This document shows, piece after piece, positions 1 to 9,315 of a DNA stretch of 33,349 nt. The stretch is from Thermaceae bacterium (lineage in GTDB: Bacteria; Deinococcota; Deinococci; Deinococcales; Marinithermaceae). The notes beneath the pieces were generated by a model. The model was not told where the DNA came from and did no database searches. It saw nothing but the letters and a program-made list of their open reading frames with translations. Position 1 is the stretch's first letter, and each line of letters starts with the position of its first letter. The DNA is taken from contig JAMOVS010000059.1 of NCBI GenBank assembly GCA_027061845.1, positions 1 through 33,349 on the forward strand, in the 5' to 3' direction. Both the position numbers and the translations under genes were made by a program.

Positions 1-929
1 TGAAAAGGCCCCGGCCCAAGAGCCTCCCCGAGCTCCAGGCCCTGGCCGCCCTGGGCCAGCCCGAGCTGATGCGGGCCTGGAAGGAGGCGTTTTTCCCCAA
101 GCCGGTGGCCCAGGTGCTGCTGGACGCCGGCGACCTGGCCGACCGCCGCCGCTTTCTGAACGCCAAGAACACGCTCGAGACCCTGCTCTCCTGGCGGGTG
201 CTCCCGGTGGTCAACGAGAACGACACCGTGATGACCGAGGAGATCCAGTTCGGCGACAACGACCAGCTGGCGGTGTTGATCGCGGGGCTGGTGGAGGCCG
301 AGGCGGTGATCCTGCTCTCCGACGTGGACGCGCTTTACGAGCAAGACCCCCGGGTGGACCCGGCCGCCCGGCCCCTCCGCGAGCTCGACGCGGTCACCCC
401 CGAGGTGCTGGCCATGGCCTCGGCCCGGCCCGGCCGCGCCGGCCGGGGCGGCATGCGCTCCAAGCTCTTCGCCGCCAAGAGGGCGCTCGATGCCGGGGCG
501 ATGCTCTGGCTCCTCCCCGGGCACGACCCGGAGGCGATCGCAAAGGCCCTCGCGGGGGAGGCGATCGGCACCCGGTTCGTGCCCCAGGGCCGCCGCTACG
601 GCGGGAGAAAGCGCTGGCTGGCCCAGATGCCGGTGATCGAAGGGGAAATCGTGGTCGACGCCGGCGCCGCCCGGGCGCTCCGGGAGCGGGGGGCGAGCCT
701 TTTGCCGGTCGGGGTGCGGGCGGTACGGGGCAACTTCCCCGCCGGCGCCCCGGTCAAGGTGGTCGACGAGGAGGGGCGGCTGGTCGGCTACGGGATCGCC
801 GAGTTCGGCTCCGAGACCATCGCCCGCATCAAGGGGCTTCACAGCGACGAGATCGAGCGGCTTTTGGGCCGCGGGGTGGCCGAGGAGGTGGTCCACCGGG
901 ACCGCTTCGCCCTGGCCGAGGAAGGGTAG
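1..929 (+). CDS. proB: Glutamate 5-kinase, C-terminal part (5' end outside window), with PUA domain
   Basis: Reading frame is open from base 3 (KRPRPKSLPELQALAALGQPELMRAW...). Contains VLPVVNENDTVMTEEIQFGDNDQLAVLIAGLVEAEAVILLSDVDALYEQDPR and a C-terminal PUA-like segment. Followed directly by proA. Confidence 0.95.
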   Translation, partial: KRPRPKSLPELQALAALGQPELMRAWKEAFFPKPVAQVLLDAGDLADRRRFLNAKNTLETLLSWRVLPVVNENDTVMTEEIQFGDNDQLAVLIAGLVEAEAVILLSDVDALYEQDPRVDPAARPLRELDAVTPEVLAMASARPGRAGRGGMRSKLFAAKRALDAGAMLWLLPGHDPEAIAKALAGEAIGTRFVPQGRRYGGRKRWLAQMPVIEGEIVVDAGAARALRERGASLLPVGVRAVRGNFPAGAPVKVVDEEGRLVGYGIAEFGSETIARIKGLHSDEIERLLGRGVAEEVVHRDRFALAEEG

Positions 930-940
930 CCTAAGGGCGT

Positions 941-2182
941 ATGGTGCGGGAACTGGCAGCGCGGGCGAAACAAGCCGCCGAGCGCATGGCGGCGGCCGGC
1001 GGCCGCGAGAAGAAACGGGCGCTTCTCGCCGCCGCCGAGCTCTTGGAGGCGGAAAAAGACGCCCTCTTTGAGGCGAACGCCGAGGACCTGAAGGCGGCCC
1101 GGGAGGCCGGCATCACCGGCGCCAAGTACGACCGGCTCCGCCTGGACGAAAAGACCTTGAGGACGCTCCAGGCGGGGCTCCGCCAGCTCGCCGAGATGCC
1201 CGAGGTGGTGGGCGAGATCAGCGAGATGCGCACCCTGGAAAACGGCCTCAAGGTCGGCCGGATGCGGGTGCCGCTCGGGCTCGTGGGCTTTGTCTACGAG
1301 TCCCGCCCGGGGGCCACGGTGGAGGCGGCCGGAATCGTGGTCAAGGCGGGAAACGCCATCCTGCTCCGGGGCGGCAGCGAGGCGATCCGTTCGAACACCG
1401 CCCTGGTCGCGCTCTTGCGAAGGGCGCTGGGGGAGGCTGGGCTCCCCGAGGACGCGATCACGTTGGTGCCCACCCCCGACCGCGAGGCGGTGCTCGAGAT
1501 GCTCAGGCTCTCCGAGTACATCGACGTGCTCATCCCCCGGGGCGGCGACGCGCTGATCCGGCTCGTCACCGAGAACGCCCGGATGCCGGTCCTCTACCAC
1601 GCCAAGGGGGTGAATCACCTCTTCGTGGACGAGGAGGCCGACCTCGAGATGGCCCTCAAGCTCGCGGTGAACGGCAAGGTGCAGCGGCCCGGGGTCTGCA
1701 ACGCGCTCGAGACCCTGCTGGTCCACGAGAAGGTGGCCGGGGCCTTTTTGCCCGAGCTGGCGAAGGCGATGTTCGCCCACGGGGTGGAGCTCAGAGGCGA
1801 CGAGCGCTCGCGGGCGATCGTCCCCGAGATGAAGCCGGCCACCGAGGAGGACTGGGCGGCGGAGTATCTGGATCTGATCCTGGCGGTGCGGGTGGTGCCG
1901 GATCTGGACGCGGCGCTAGCGCACATCGCCCAGTACGGCAGCCACCACACCGAGGTGATCGCCACCGAGAACTACGCCAAGGCGCTTCGGTTCCTGCGTG
2001 AGGTGGACGCGAGCCTGGTGCTGGTGAACGCGAGCCCAAGGCTGAACGACGGCTTCCAGCTCGGCCTCGGCGCCGAGATCGGGATCAGCACCACCAAGCT
2101 CCACGCCTACGGCCCCATGGGGGTGCGGGAGCTCACCACCAGCAAGTGGGTGGGGCTCGGCAGCGGCCAGCTCAGAGAATGA
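941..2182 (+). CDS. proA: Gamma-glutamyl phosphate reductase
   Basis: Full-length 413 aa. Motifs [68 protein letters not shown]. Adjacent to proB. Confidence 0.97.
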   Translation: MVRELAARAKQAAERMAAAGGREKKRALLAAAELLEAEKDALFEANAEDLKAAREAGITGAKYDRLRLDEKTLRTLQAGLRQLAEMPEVVGEISEMRTLENGLKVGRMRVPLGLVGFVYESRPGATVEAAGIVVKAGNAILLRGGSEAIRSNTALVALLRRALGEAGLPEDAITLVPTPDREAVLEMLRLSEYIDVLIPRGGDALIRLVTENARMPVLYHAKGVNHLFVDEEADLEMALKLAVNGKVQRPGVCNALETLLVHEKVAGAFLPELAKAMFAHGVELRGDERSRAIVPEMKPATEEDWAAEYLDLILAVRVVPDLDAALAHIAQYGSHHTEVIATENYAKALRFLREVDASLVLVNASPRLNDGFQLGLGAEIGISTTKLHAYGPMGVRELTTSKWVGLGSGQLRE

Positions 2183-2186
2183 GAAC

Positions 2187-2211
2187 GCCGCCGGGGAGGG
2201 CCCCCGGCGGC
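2187..2211. terminator. Bidirectional intrinsic-type hairpin between convergent proA and phosphoribosyltransferase genes
   Basis: GCCGCCGGGG-AGGGC-CCCCGGCGGC, a perfect 10-bp stem. Followed on + by TTGGCGTTTT. Confidence 0.7.
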
Positions 2212-2224
2212 TTGGCGTTTTCGC

Positions 2225-2767
2225 TTAGAGGATCGGGATCTCGTAGAGGTAGTCGACCTCGCCGTCGAACTCCCGCTTGCCCTGCTGGAAGACCGCCAGC
2301 CGGCCCACCACCTTGCCGCCGGCCCGCTGCACCAGCCGGTCCAGCGCCTTCATGGTGCCGCCCGAGCTCACCACGTCCATGACCAGCGCCACCTTGCGGT
2401 TCATGATGCGCTCGGCCCAGCGCCGGTCGAGCCAGAGGGTGTCGCTGGCGCCCAGGGTGAGCGAGGGCACCTCCTGGATCAGGGGGTCCTCCATGTAGGC
2501 CCGGCGGCGCTTCCGGGCCACGACGTAGGGGAGCTCGGTCAACTGGGCCAGCCGGTGCACCAGCGGCACCGGGCTGCACTCCAGCGAGAAGAGCATCTCG
2601 GCCTCCTCCGGCACCCGCTCCTTCAAAAGCCGGGCGGCTTCCTCGACCAGCTCGGTGTCCCCCAAGAACTCGATCAGGGGGATCCGCATCCCCGGCAGGG
2701 TTTCCACCAGGGGCACGTGCCGGGTCACGTTGCCTACGGTGATCGGGTAGGTCTCCAGGGTGGTCAT
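2225..2767 (-). CDS. Phosphoribosyltransferase family protein with divergent PRPP loop
   Basis: 180 aa type I PRTase-like. PRPP-loop-like segment VALVMDVVSSGGTMKALDRLV. SD GGGAGG upstream of ATG. Paralogous to the adjacent upstream gene. Confidence 0.8.
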   Translation of the reverse strand: MTTLETYPITVGNVTRHVPLVETLPGMRIPLIEFLGDTELVEEAARLLKERVPEEAEMLFSLECSPVPLVHRLAQLTELPYVVARKRRRAYMEDPLIQEVPSLTLGASDTLWLDRRWAERIMNRKVALVMDVVSSGGTMKALDRLVQRAGGKVVGRLAVFQQGKREFDGEVDYLYEIPIL

Positions 2768-2781
2768 CTTGGCCTCCCGTT

Positions 2782-3321
2782 CTATTCTTCCGGCTTGAAG
2801 AGGGGCAGGTGCCCCAAAGCGATCACATCGTCGCGGGGATTGCCCTCGGTGAAGACCGCGAGCACGCCGACGACCTCGCCGCCGACGCTCTCGATCAGCT
2901 CCCGCAAGCCTTTCAGGGTGCTCCCGGTCGAGACCACGTCGTCCACGATCACCACCTTCTTGCCCCGGATCTTGTCGACGTCGGCGCCGTCCAGGACCAG
3001 GAGCTGGGGCTTGCCGGTGGTGATCGAGACCACCTCCCGGGTCACCGGGTTGCGCATGTAGGGTTTGGCGGTCTTGCGGGCGACCACGTAGGGGAGTCCG
3101 GTACGCACCGAGAGCGCGTGGGCCAGCGGCACCGCCTTGACCTCCGGGGTGACCAGCACCTGGGCCCCCTCGGGCAGGCGGCGGGCCATCTCGTCGGCCA
3201 CCGCCTCGGTGAGCTCGGTGTCGCCCAGGAGGTTCAAAAGCGCGACGGCCACGTCCTCGCCCACCGGCACGACGGGGAGTTCGCGGCGAACCCCGGCGAT
3301 CTCCACAGGGTAGGTCCTCAT
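2782..3321 (-). CDS. Phosphoribosyltransferase (adenine PRTase-like)
   Basis: 179 aa with canonical PRPP loop [26 protein letters not shown]. Confidence 0.85.
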   Translation of the reverse strand: MRTYPVEIAGVRRELPVVPVGEDVAVALLNLLGDTELTEAVADEMARRLPEGAQVLVTPEVKAVPLAHALSVRTGLPYVVARKTAKPYMRNPVTREVVSITTGKPQLLVLDGADVDKIRGKKVVIVDDVVSTGSTLKGLRELIESVGGEVVGVLAVFTEGNPRDDVIALGHLPLFKPEE

Positions 3322-3327
3322 GCCCTC

Positions 3328-3333
3328 AGTTTA
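3328..3333 (-). promoter_or_regulatory. Candidate -10 element TAAACT for a leaderless transcript of the 2782..3321 gene
   Basis: Minus-strand TAAACT-gagggc-ATG: 6 nt between the hexamer and the start codon. Confidence 0.5.
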
Positions 3334-3345
3334 TCCCCGGGAACC

Positions 3346-3351
3346 TATAAT
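3346..3351 (+). promoter_or_regulatory. Candidate -10 element TATAAT for a leaderless transcript of the DUF151 gene
   Basis: TATAAT-gaaacc-ATG: perfect consensus hexamer 6 nt before the ATG, with no Shine-Dalgarno sequence. Confidence 0.6.
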
Positions 3352-3357
3352 GAAACC

Positions 3358-3789
3358 ATGCTCAAGGCGAAAGTGGAAAACCTCGGGGTGGACCCGAACT
3401 CCGGGGGGGTGGTGGTGCTCCTGCGCGCCGAGAACGGCAAGCTCCTGCCCATCTGGATCGGCGCGCTCGAGGGCCAGAACATCGCCATCGCCCTCGCCGG
3501 CGAGAAGCCGCCCCGCCCCCTGACCCCGGACCTGCTTTTGAGCGTCCTCGAGATGCTCGGGGGCAAGCTGAAGCGCATCGAGATCACCGAGCTCAAGGAC
3601 AACACCTTCTACGCCCGCTTGATCGTCGAGCACCGCGGCATCGAGTACGAGATCGACGCCCGGCCCTCGGACGCGATCGCGCTGGCCCTCCGCACCGACG
3701 CCCCCATCTACGTGGACGAGAAGCTCCTCGAGGAGGCGGCGGTGGAGGAGGCCAAGGTCGAGCCCGAGGGCGGCGTGGCCGAGGCCTAG
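3358..3789 (+). CDS. Bifunctional nuclease family protein (DUF151)
   Basis: MLKAKVENLGVDPNSGGVVVLLRAENGKLLPIWIGALEGQNIAIAL... RPSDAIALALRTDAPIYVDEKLLEEA is typical of the family. Start refined from the ORF track to the ATG at 3358. Confidence 0.92.
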   Translation: MLKAKVENLGVDPNSGGVVVLLRAENGKLLPIWIGALEGQNIAIALAGEKPPRPLTPDLLLSVLEMLGGKLKRIEITELKDNTFYARLIVEHRGIEYEIDARPSDAIALALRTDAPIYVDEKLLEEAAVEEAKVEPEGGVAEA

Positions 3790-3798
3790 GGGGCCGCG

Positions 3799-4149
3799 GT
3801 GACGTTCGACGAAGCCAGCCTCGCCGCCCTCTGTCAGCGCCTCAACGAAAGCGAGGTCTTCCAGGCGGCGGCCACCAAGGCGGGCTCGTTTTTGCTCCTC
3901 CTGGGCGAGCGGGCGGTCTTTTTGCGGATCGCTCCCGGCCGCTGCGAGGAGGCCCGCCTGGCCCGGGAAGGGGAAGGCGCCGACTTCGTCATCGAGGCGA
4001 GCGAAGAGGCCCTGGAGAAGCTCGCCCGCCGCGAGCTCGACGTGACCGCCGCCTTCATGAAGGGCGAGCTCCGGCTCAAGAAGGGAAGCCTCTTCGGTCT
4101 CTTGCCCTACGCCCAGGCGGCCAAGGCGATCTTCGACGCCCTGGCCTAG
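3799..4149 (+). CDS. SCP2 sterol-binding domain protein
   Basis: GTG start. 116 aa with ADFVIEASEEALEKLARRELDVTAAFMKGELRLKGS...-type SCP2 pattern. Confidence 0.75.
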   Translation: MTFDEASLAALCQRLNESEVFQAAATKAGSFLLLLGERAVFLRIAPGRCEEARLAREGEGADFVIEASEEALEKLARRELDVTAAFMKGELRLKKGSLFGLLPYAQAAKAIFDALA

Positions 4150-4478
4150 CGCCAGCCGCCCAAGACGTGCACGTGCACGTGGAAGATCTCCTGACCGCCC
4201 TTTTCCCCCACGTTCACGATCACCCGGTAGCCGTCGAGACCCAGCACCTGGGTCGCGACCCGGTTTACGGTGCGGAAGAGCGCCCCCAGCTTCTTCTCGC
4301 CTTCTTCGTTGTCGGGGTAGTCGGAGAGCTTTTCGATGTGTTCTTTGGGCACCACCAGGACGTGCACCGGCGCCTTGGGGCGGATGTCGTGGAAGGCGAC
4401 GAAGTTTTCGTCCTCGTAGACCTTCTTGGCGGGGAGTTCGCCGGCGATGATGCGGCAGAAGACGCAATCGGACTTCAC
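4146..4478 (-). CDS. HIT family (HINT-like) protein
   Basis: CVFCRIIAGELPAKKVYEDE...HVLVVPKEHI...GGQEIFHVHVHVLGGWR, which contains the histidine triad HVHVHVLGG. Confidence 0.97.
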   Translation of the reverse strand: MKSDCVFCRIIAGELPAKKVYEDENFVAFHDIRPKAPVHVLVVPKEHIEKLSDYPDNEEGEKKLGALFRTVNRVATQVLGLDGYRVIVNVGEKGGQEIFHVHVHVLGGWR

Positions 4479-4483
4479 GAACT

Positions 4484-5737
4484 TTAGCTTACCCGGCGCC
4501 CGGTCAGGGTGTAGCCCTTTGCCCCCTCGATGAGGAAGGGAACGGTCTCGCCGGGATCGGCCTCACCCTCGACCTCGGCCTCGTAGTAGTCCGGCGTGTG
4601 GCCTTTCAAGACGCCCGCTTCCGCCCGCTCCACGAGCAGGGTGGTGGTCTTCCCCATCTTGGGCTGGATGCGCGCTTCGGCGAGCCTCGTCGCCAGCGCG
4701 ATCAGGCGGCGGGTGCGCGCCTTCTTCACCGGGTGGGGAACCTGGGGCAGGCGGGCGGCCCGGGTGCCGGGGCGGGGGGTGTAGGTGAAGACGTGGACCC
4801 GGGCGGGCCGGAGCTCCTCGAGCACCTTCAAGGTGGCCTCGAAGTCCTCCTCGGTCTCGCTGGGCAGTCCGGCGATCACGTCGGTGGTGAGGGCGAAGTC
4901 GGGGATTTTTTCGTAGGCGAGGCGGACGATACGCTTGTATTCTTCCAGGCTGTAACGCCGGTTCATGAGGCCGAGCAGCCGCTCGGAGCCGGTCTGCAGC
5001 GAGAGGTGGAGGTGGGGCCGCACCCGGGGGGCGTGCCGGGCGATCGCCTCGATCAGACGTTCGTCGGTGTCCTCGGGCTCGATCGAGGAAAGCCGCACGT
5101 AGGCCCCGAGGGCGACAAGGTCCTCCACCAGCCCGGCGAGGCCCCCTTCGTGGCCGGAGTAGGAGCCGAGCCGAACCCCGGTGAGGACGAGTTCCCGGAC
5201 CCCCTTTTCGAGGAGGGCCCGGGCCTCCTTGAGGGCGTCTTCGGCCGGCCGCGAGCGCTCGCGGCCGCGGAGCTTCGGGATGATGCAGTAGGCGCAGCCG
5301 GCGTTGCAGCCGTCTTGCACCTTCAAAAACGCCCGCACCCGGCTGTTTAAGAGGTAGCGCTCGGGGCTTCCCCAGAGCGCTTCGGGGGGGGCGGCGAGGG
5401 GGTCCACCCGCTCGCCCAAGGCCTCGCGGATCAGGGCGGCGATCTGGGGCTTATCCGCGTTCGGCACCACCAGATCGGCGCCCAGCGCCCGGGCGGTCGC
5501 GGGGTCGCGGGAGACGAAGCAGCCGCTCACCACCAGGAGGGCGTTTGGGTTTTCCCGGCGGGCGCGGCGGATCTCGGCGCGGGTCTTGGCCTCGGCGGTG
5601 GTGGTGACGGCGCAGGTGTTGACGAAGACGAGCTCGGCGTCCTTTTCCACCGGCTCCACCTTCCCCAGCTCGCCGAGCACCGCCTCGGTCTCGGCCAGGT
5701 TGACCTTGCATCCCAGCGACTTCGCCGCCACCCGCAT
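4484..5737 (-). CDS. mtaB: tRNA (N6-threonylcarbamoyladenosine(37)) methylthiotransferase, MtaB-like
   Basis: KSLGCKVNLAETEAVLGEL...FVNTCAVT...VQDGCNAGCAYCIIPKLRG (radical SAM CxxxCxxC)...TTDVIAGLPSETEEDFE plus a TRAM-like tail. Confidence 0.9.
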   Translation of the reverse strand: MRVAAKSLGCKVNLAETEAVLGELGKVEPVEKDAELVFVNTCAVTTTAEAKTRAEIRRARRENPNALLVVSGCFVSRDPATARALGADLVVPNADKPQIAALIREALGERVDPLAAPPEALWGSPERYLLNSRVRAFLKVQDGCNAGCAYCIIPKLRGRERSRPAEDALKEARALLEKGVRELVLTGVRLGSYSGHEGGLAGLVEDLVALGAYVRLSSIEPEDTDERLIEAIARHAPRVRPHLHLSLQTGSERLLGLMNRRYSLEEYKRIVRLAYEKIPDFALTTDVIAGLPSETEEDFEATLKVLEELRPARVHVFTYTPRPGTRAARLPQVPHPVKKARTRRLIALATRLAEARIQPKMGKTTTLLVERAEAGVLKGHTPDYYEAEVEGEADPGETVPFLIEGAKGYTLTGRRVS

Positions 5738-5799
5738 CGCCGGACCATTCTTCCACAGCTCGCGGTCGCCCTTTTGTGTACCGGCGTACCATGGGAGGG

Positions 5800-6726
5800 A
5801 TGATCGAGCTCGCCGACGTTTACGCCGCCTGGAGGCGGATCCGTCCCTACCTGCACGAGACCCCGGTGGTGACCTCGCGGCGCCTGGACGCCGAGACCGG
5901 GAAAACCCTCGTTTTCAAGGCCGAGCCCTTCCAGAAGACCGGCAGCTTCAAGGCCCGGGGGGCCCTCAACAAGGCGCTCTTGCTTGAGCGCCCCAAGGGG
6001 CTGGTGGCCGCCTCCTCGGGCAACCACGCCCAGGGGGTGGCCTACGCCGCCGGGGTACTCGGGGTGCCGGCGGTGATCGTGATGCCCGAGGACGCGGTCC
6101 GGATTAAGAAGGAGGCGGTGCGCGCCTACGGCGCCGAGCTGGTCACCCAGGGGGTGACGGTGGCGAACCGCGAGCGGATCGCCCGGGAGATCGCCCGGGA
6201 GCGCGGCTACGCCTTCATCCACCCCTTTGACGACGAGGCGGTGATGGCCGGGCAGGGGACGCTCGCGTTGGAGCTTCTCTCCCGGGTCTCCGACCCGGAG
6301 GCGGTCTTGGTGCCGGTCGGGGGTGGCGGGCTGATCTCCGGGGTGGCCACCGCGGTCAAGGCGCTCGCCCCCGACGTCCGGGTCCTCGGGGTCGAGCCGG
6401 CGGTGGCCGCCGACGCCGCCGAGAGCTTTGCCAAGGGCGAGCGGGTTTGCCTCGAGGCCCCGCCCGCCACCGTCGCCGACGGCGTGCGCACCCTCTGCCT
6501 GGGGGAGCGCACCTTCGAGGTGATCCGCCGCCGGGTGGACGGGATCCTGACCGTGAGCGAGGAGGCGATCCGGGAGGCCCAGGCCCGCCTGATCACCCGC
6601 ACCAAGGTCTTCGCCGAGCCCACCGGGGCGCTGGCGCTGGCCGCCGTCTTGGAGCACGGCGAGCGCCTTCCCGGCCGCCTCGCCCTGGTGGTCTCGGGGG
6701 GGAACGGGGAGCCCCCTCGGGTATGA
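5800..6726 (+). CDS. Threonine/serine dehydratase (PLP-dependent)
   Basis: EPFQKTGSFKARGALNKALLL (PLP lysine motif), AASSGNHAQGVAYAAGVLG, VPVGGGGLISG. The ATG at 5800 is preceded by GGGAGGG. Confidence 0.9.
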   Translation: MIELADVYAAWRRIRPYLHETPVVTSRRLDAETGKTLVFKAEPFQKTGSFKARGALNKALLLERPKGLVAASSGNHAQGVAYAAGVLGVPAVIVMPEDAVRIKKEAVRAYGAELVTQGVTVANRERIAREIARERGYAFIHPFDDEAVMAGQGTLALELLSRVSDPEAVLVPVGGGGLISGVATAVKALAPDVRVLGVEPAVAADAAESFAKGERVCLEAPPATVADGVRTLCLGERTFEVIRRRVDGILTVSEEAIREAQARLITRTKVFAEPTGALALAAVLEHGERLPGRLALVVSGGNGEPPRV

Positions 6727-6734
6727 TGGAGGCG

Positions 6735-7397
6735 ATGGTTTCCCTTCGTTGGGCGCGGTTTTTGCTCCTTCTGGTCCTGCTCGCCGCCTGCGCGCCGGCG
6801 CCCCAGACGCCGCCCCCGGCCGAGGCCCGGGTCGAGGGGCCGGTCTCCTTCTACCCCAAGGAGACCGGGCTCGCCTGGCACTACCTCCCCGAGGGGCTGC
6901 CGCTCGACGCTCCCCGCTACACCCTGCGGGTGGAGGGGCTGGGCAGCTTCGAGGGCACCCCCGGCCTCCGCTACCGCTTCTTCGGCCGGGGCCAGGACCG
7001 GGTCTACTACCGGCAGACCGGGGACGACGGGGTCAAGTTGCTCGGCTACGAGGAGCGGATCACCCTGAGCCGGGTCGAGTTCGACCCGCCCTTCCTCGAG
7101 TACCCGCCGAAGTCGCTGCTGCAGGTGGGCTACCAGTGGGGCGGCAAGAGCCGGGTGAAGAGCTACTTCGCGCTCCCCAGCGGGATCGTGAAGCAGGCTG
7201 AGCTCACCCTGGACTACCGCTTCGAGGTGCTGGCCCGGCGCGAGGTCGAGGTACCGGCCGGGCGCTTTCTCGCCTACGTCATCCGCTTCTCCGCCAAGGG
7301 CGGGGAAGAGGCCATCGAGTCCGAGCTCTGGTTCGTGCCCCACGTCGGCGAGGTGCGCACCCGGGAAGGGCTCGTCTTGATCGACAAGAACTTCTGA
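6735..7397 (+). CDS. Uncharacterised lipoprotein
   Basis: Signal peptide and lipobox MVSLRWARFLLLLVLLAAC|APAPQ. In-frame alternative ATGs at 6723 and 6726, so the start is uncertain. Confidence 0.75.
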   Translation: MVSLRWARFLLLLVLLAACAPAPQTPPPAEARVEGPVSFYPKETGLAWHYLPEGLPLDAPRYTLRVEGLGSFEGTPGLRYRFFGRGQDRVYYRQTGDDGVKLLGYEERITLSRVEFDPPFLEYPPKSLLQVGYQWGGKSRVKSYFALPSGIVKQAELTLDYRFEVLARREVEVPAGRFLAYVIRFSAKGGEEAIESELWFVPHVGEVRTREGLVLIDKNF

Positions 7398-7406
7398 GGA
7401 GCCGCC

Positions 7407-9266
7407 ATGCTGCTCGACCGCATCCAAGGACCCGAAGACCTAAAACGCCTCTCCGAGGAGGAGCTCGCCGAGCTGGTCGAGGAGCTCCGCAGCGAGATCA
7501 TCCGGGTTACCGCCAAGACCGGCGGGCACCTGGCCTCGTCCCTCGGCGCGGTGGAGCTGATCGTGGCGTTGCACCGGGTCTTCGACTCGCCCAAAGACCG
7601 CATCCTCTTCGACGTCGGCCACCAGGCCTACGCCCACAAGCTCCTCACCGGCCGCCGCGAGCGCTTCGAGACCCTGCGCCAGGAGGGCGGCATCTCGGGC
7701 TTTACCAAGGTCAGCGAGTCCCCCCACGACGCCATCACCGTGGGCCACGCCTCGACGAGCCTCGCGAACGCCCTCGGCATGGCGCTGGCCCGGGACGCCC
7801 GCGGCGAGGACTACAAGATCGCCGTGGTCATCGGCGACGGCGCCCTCACCGGCGGGATGGCGCTGGCGGCGCTGAACAAGATCGGCGAGCTGGGCAAGGA
7901 TATGCTGATCGTCCTGAACGACAACGAGATGTCGATCAGCCCCAACGTCGGGGCCTTAAACCGCTACTTCCGGAGTCTTCAAGTACAGCGCTGGCTGCAG
8001 GACGCCGAGGAGCGGGGCAAGCGGGTGCTGGAGCGGATCTCGCCCCGGCTCTACGAGCTCGCCGACCGCGCCAAGGAGGCGGCCAAGCTGGTGCTGCACC
8101 AGGAAAACCCCTTCTACGCCTGGCGCATCCGCTACGTGGGCCCGGTGGACGGGCACGACCTCGCGGGGCTGATCTACCTGCTCGATCACCTCAAGGACCT
8201 GAAAGGGCCTACCCTGCTCCACATCGTCACCAAGAAGGGCTACGGCTACAAGCTGGCGGAGGAGGACCCGGTGAACTGGCACGGGGTCGGCCCCTTCGAC
8301 CCCGACGCCCCGCCCAAGAAGGGCAAGGGCTACTCCTGGTCGCTCGCCTTTGGCGACGCGTTGGTCGAGCTCGCCGAGGAGGACGAGTGCATCTTCGCCA
8401 TCACCCCGGCGATGCGGGAGGGCTCGGGGCTCACCGAGTACGCCCGCCGTTTCCCCGAGCGCTACGTCGACGTGGGCATCGCCGAGGACGTGGCGGTGAC
8501 CACCGGGGCGGGGCTCGCGCTCGGGGGGATGAAGCCGGTGGTGGCGATCTACTCCACCTTTTTGCAGCGGGCGGTGGACCAGGTGATCCACGACGTCGCC
8601 ATCGAGAACCTGGACGTGGTCTTCGCCATCGACCGGGCCGGGGTGGTGGGGGCCGACGGCCCCACCCACCACGGCGTCTTCGACCTGGCCATCTTGCGCC
8701 CCGTGCCCAACCTGAAGATCCTCGCCCCCAAGGACGCCGCCGAGCTCCGGGCGATGCTCAAGGCGGCGCTAAAGGTCGGCGGTCCGGTGGCGATCCGCTA
8801 CCCCCGGGGCAAGGTGGCGCCGGCGGAGCCCGGCACCTGGCCCGAGATCGCCTGGGGGAGCTGGGAGGTCTTGAAGCCGGGCAGCGAGGCGATGATCCTG
8901 GCCTTCGGCAAGACCCTGGAATACGCCCTGGCCGCCGCCGGCGACGACCCCCGGGTGGGGGTGGTGAACGCCCGCTTCTTGAAGCCGCTGGACGAGGCGA
9001 TGCTAAGGCGGCTGGCGCAGGAGGGGAAAAAGCTCCTCACCGTCGAGGACCACCAGCTCGCCGGCGGCTTCGGCTCGGCGGTGCTCGAGGCGCTGGAGAG
9101 GATGGGGCTCAAAGCCGAGGTCCAAAGGCTCGGCCTGCCCGACCGCTTTACCGACCAGGGCAAGATCGAAAGCCTGCACGAAAAGGCGGGGATCGGCCCC
9201 GAGGGCATCCGCCGGGCGCTCGCCGAGTGGGGGATCGTGCTCTCGCCGGCCAGCAAGAGCGCCTAG
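7407..9266 (+). CDS. dxs: 1-deoxy-D-xylulose-5-phosphate synthase
   Basis: 619 aa. [106 protein letters not shown]. Confidence 0.97.
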   Translation: MLLDRIQGPEDLKRLSEEELAELVEELRSEIIRVTAKTGGHLASSLGAVELIVALHRVFDSPKDRILFDVGHQAYAHKLLTGRRERFETLRQEGGISGFTKVSESPHDAITVGHASTSLANALGMALARDARGEDYKIAVVIGDGALTGGMALAALNKIGELGKDMLIVLNDNEMSISPNVGALNRYFRSLQVQRWLQDAEERGKRVLERISPRLYELADRAKEAAKLVLHQENPFYAWRIRYVGPVDGHDLAGLIYLLDHLKDLKGPTLLHIVTKKGYGYKLAEEDPVNWHGVGPFDPDAPPKKGKGYSWSLAFGDALVELAEEDECIFAITPAMREGSGLTEYARRFPERYVDVGIAEDVAVTTGAGLALGGMKPVVAIYSTFLQRAVDQVIHDVAIENLDVVFAIDRAGVVGADGPTHHGVFDLAILRPVPNLKILAPKDAAELRAMLKAALKVGGPVAIRYPRGKVAPAEPGTWPEIAWGSWEVLKPGSEAMILAFGKTLEYALAAAGDDPRVGVVNARFLKPLDEAMLRRLAQEGKKLLTVEDHQLAGGFGSAVLEALERMGLKAEVQRLGLPDRFTDQGKIESLHEKAGIGPEGIRRALAEWGIVLSPASKSA

Positions 9267-9277
9267 ATAAGGCGAAG

Positions 9278-9301
9278 GCCGGGCGACGGCGCGCCCGGCC
9301 C
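9278..9301. terminator. Terminator-like hairpin between convergent dxs and rny
   Basis: GGCCGGGCG-acggcg-CGCCCGGCC, a perfect 9-bp stem. No obvious T-tract. Confidence 0.5.
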
Positions 9302-9315
9302 CGGCCGCGTGGGGA

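Noticed and set aside
5527-7427. Long minus-strand ORFs (376 and 406 aa) antisense to threonine dehydratase and the lipoprotein
   Set aside because: Shadow ORFs with no domain signatures; sense-strand genes are well supported.
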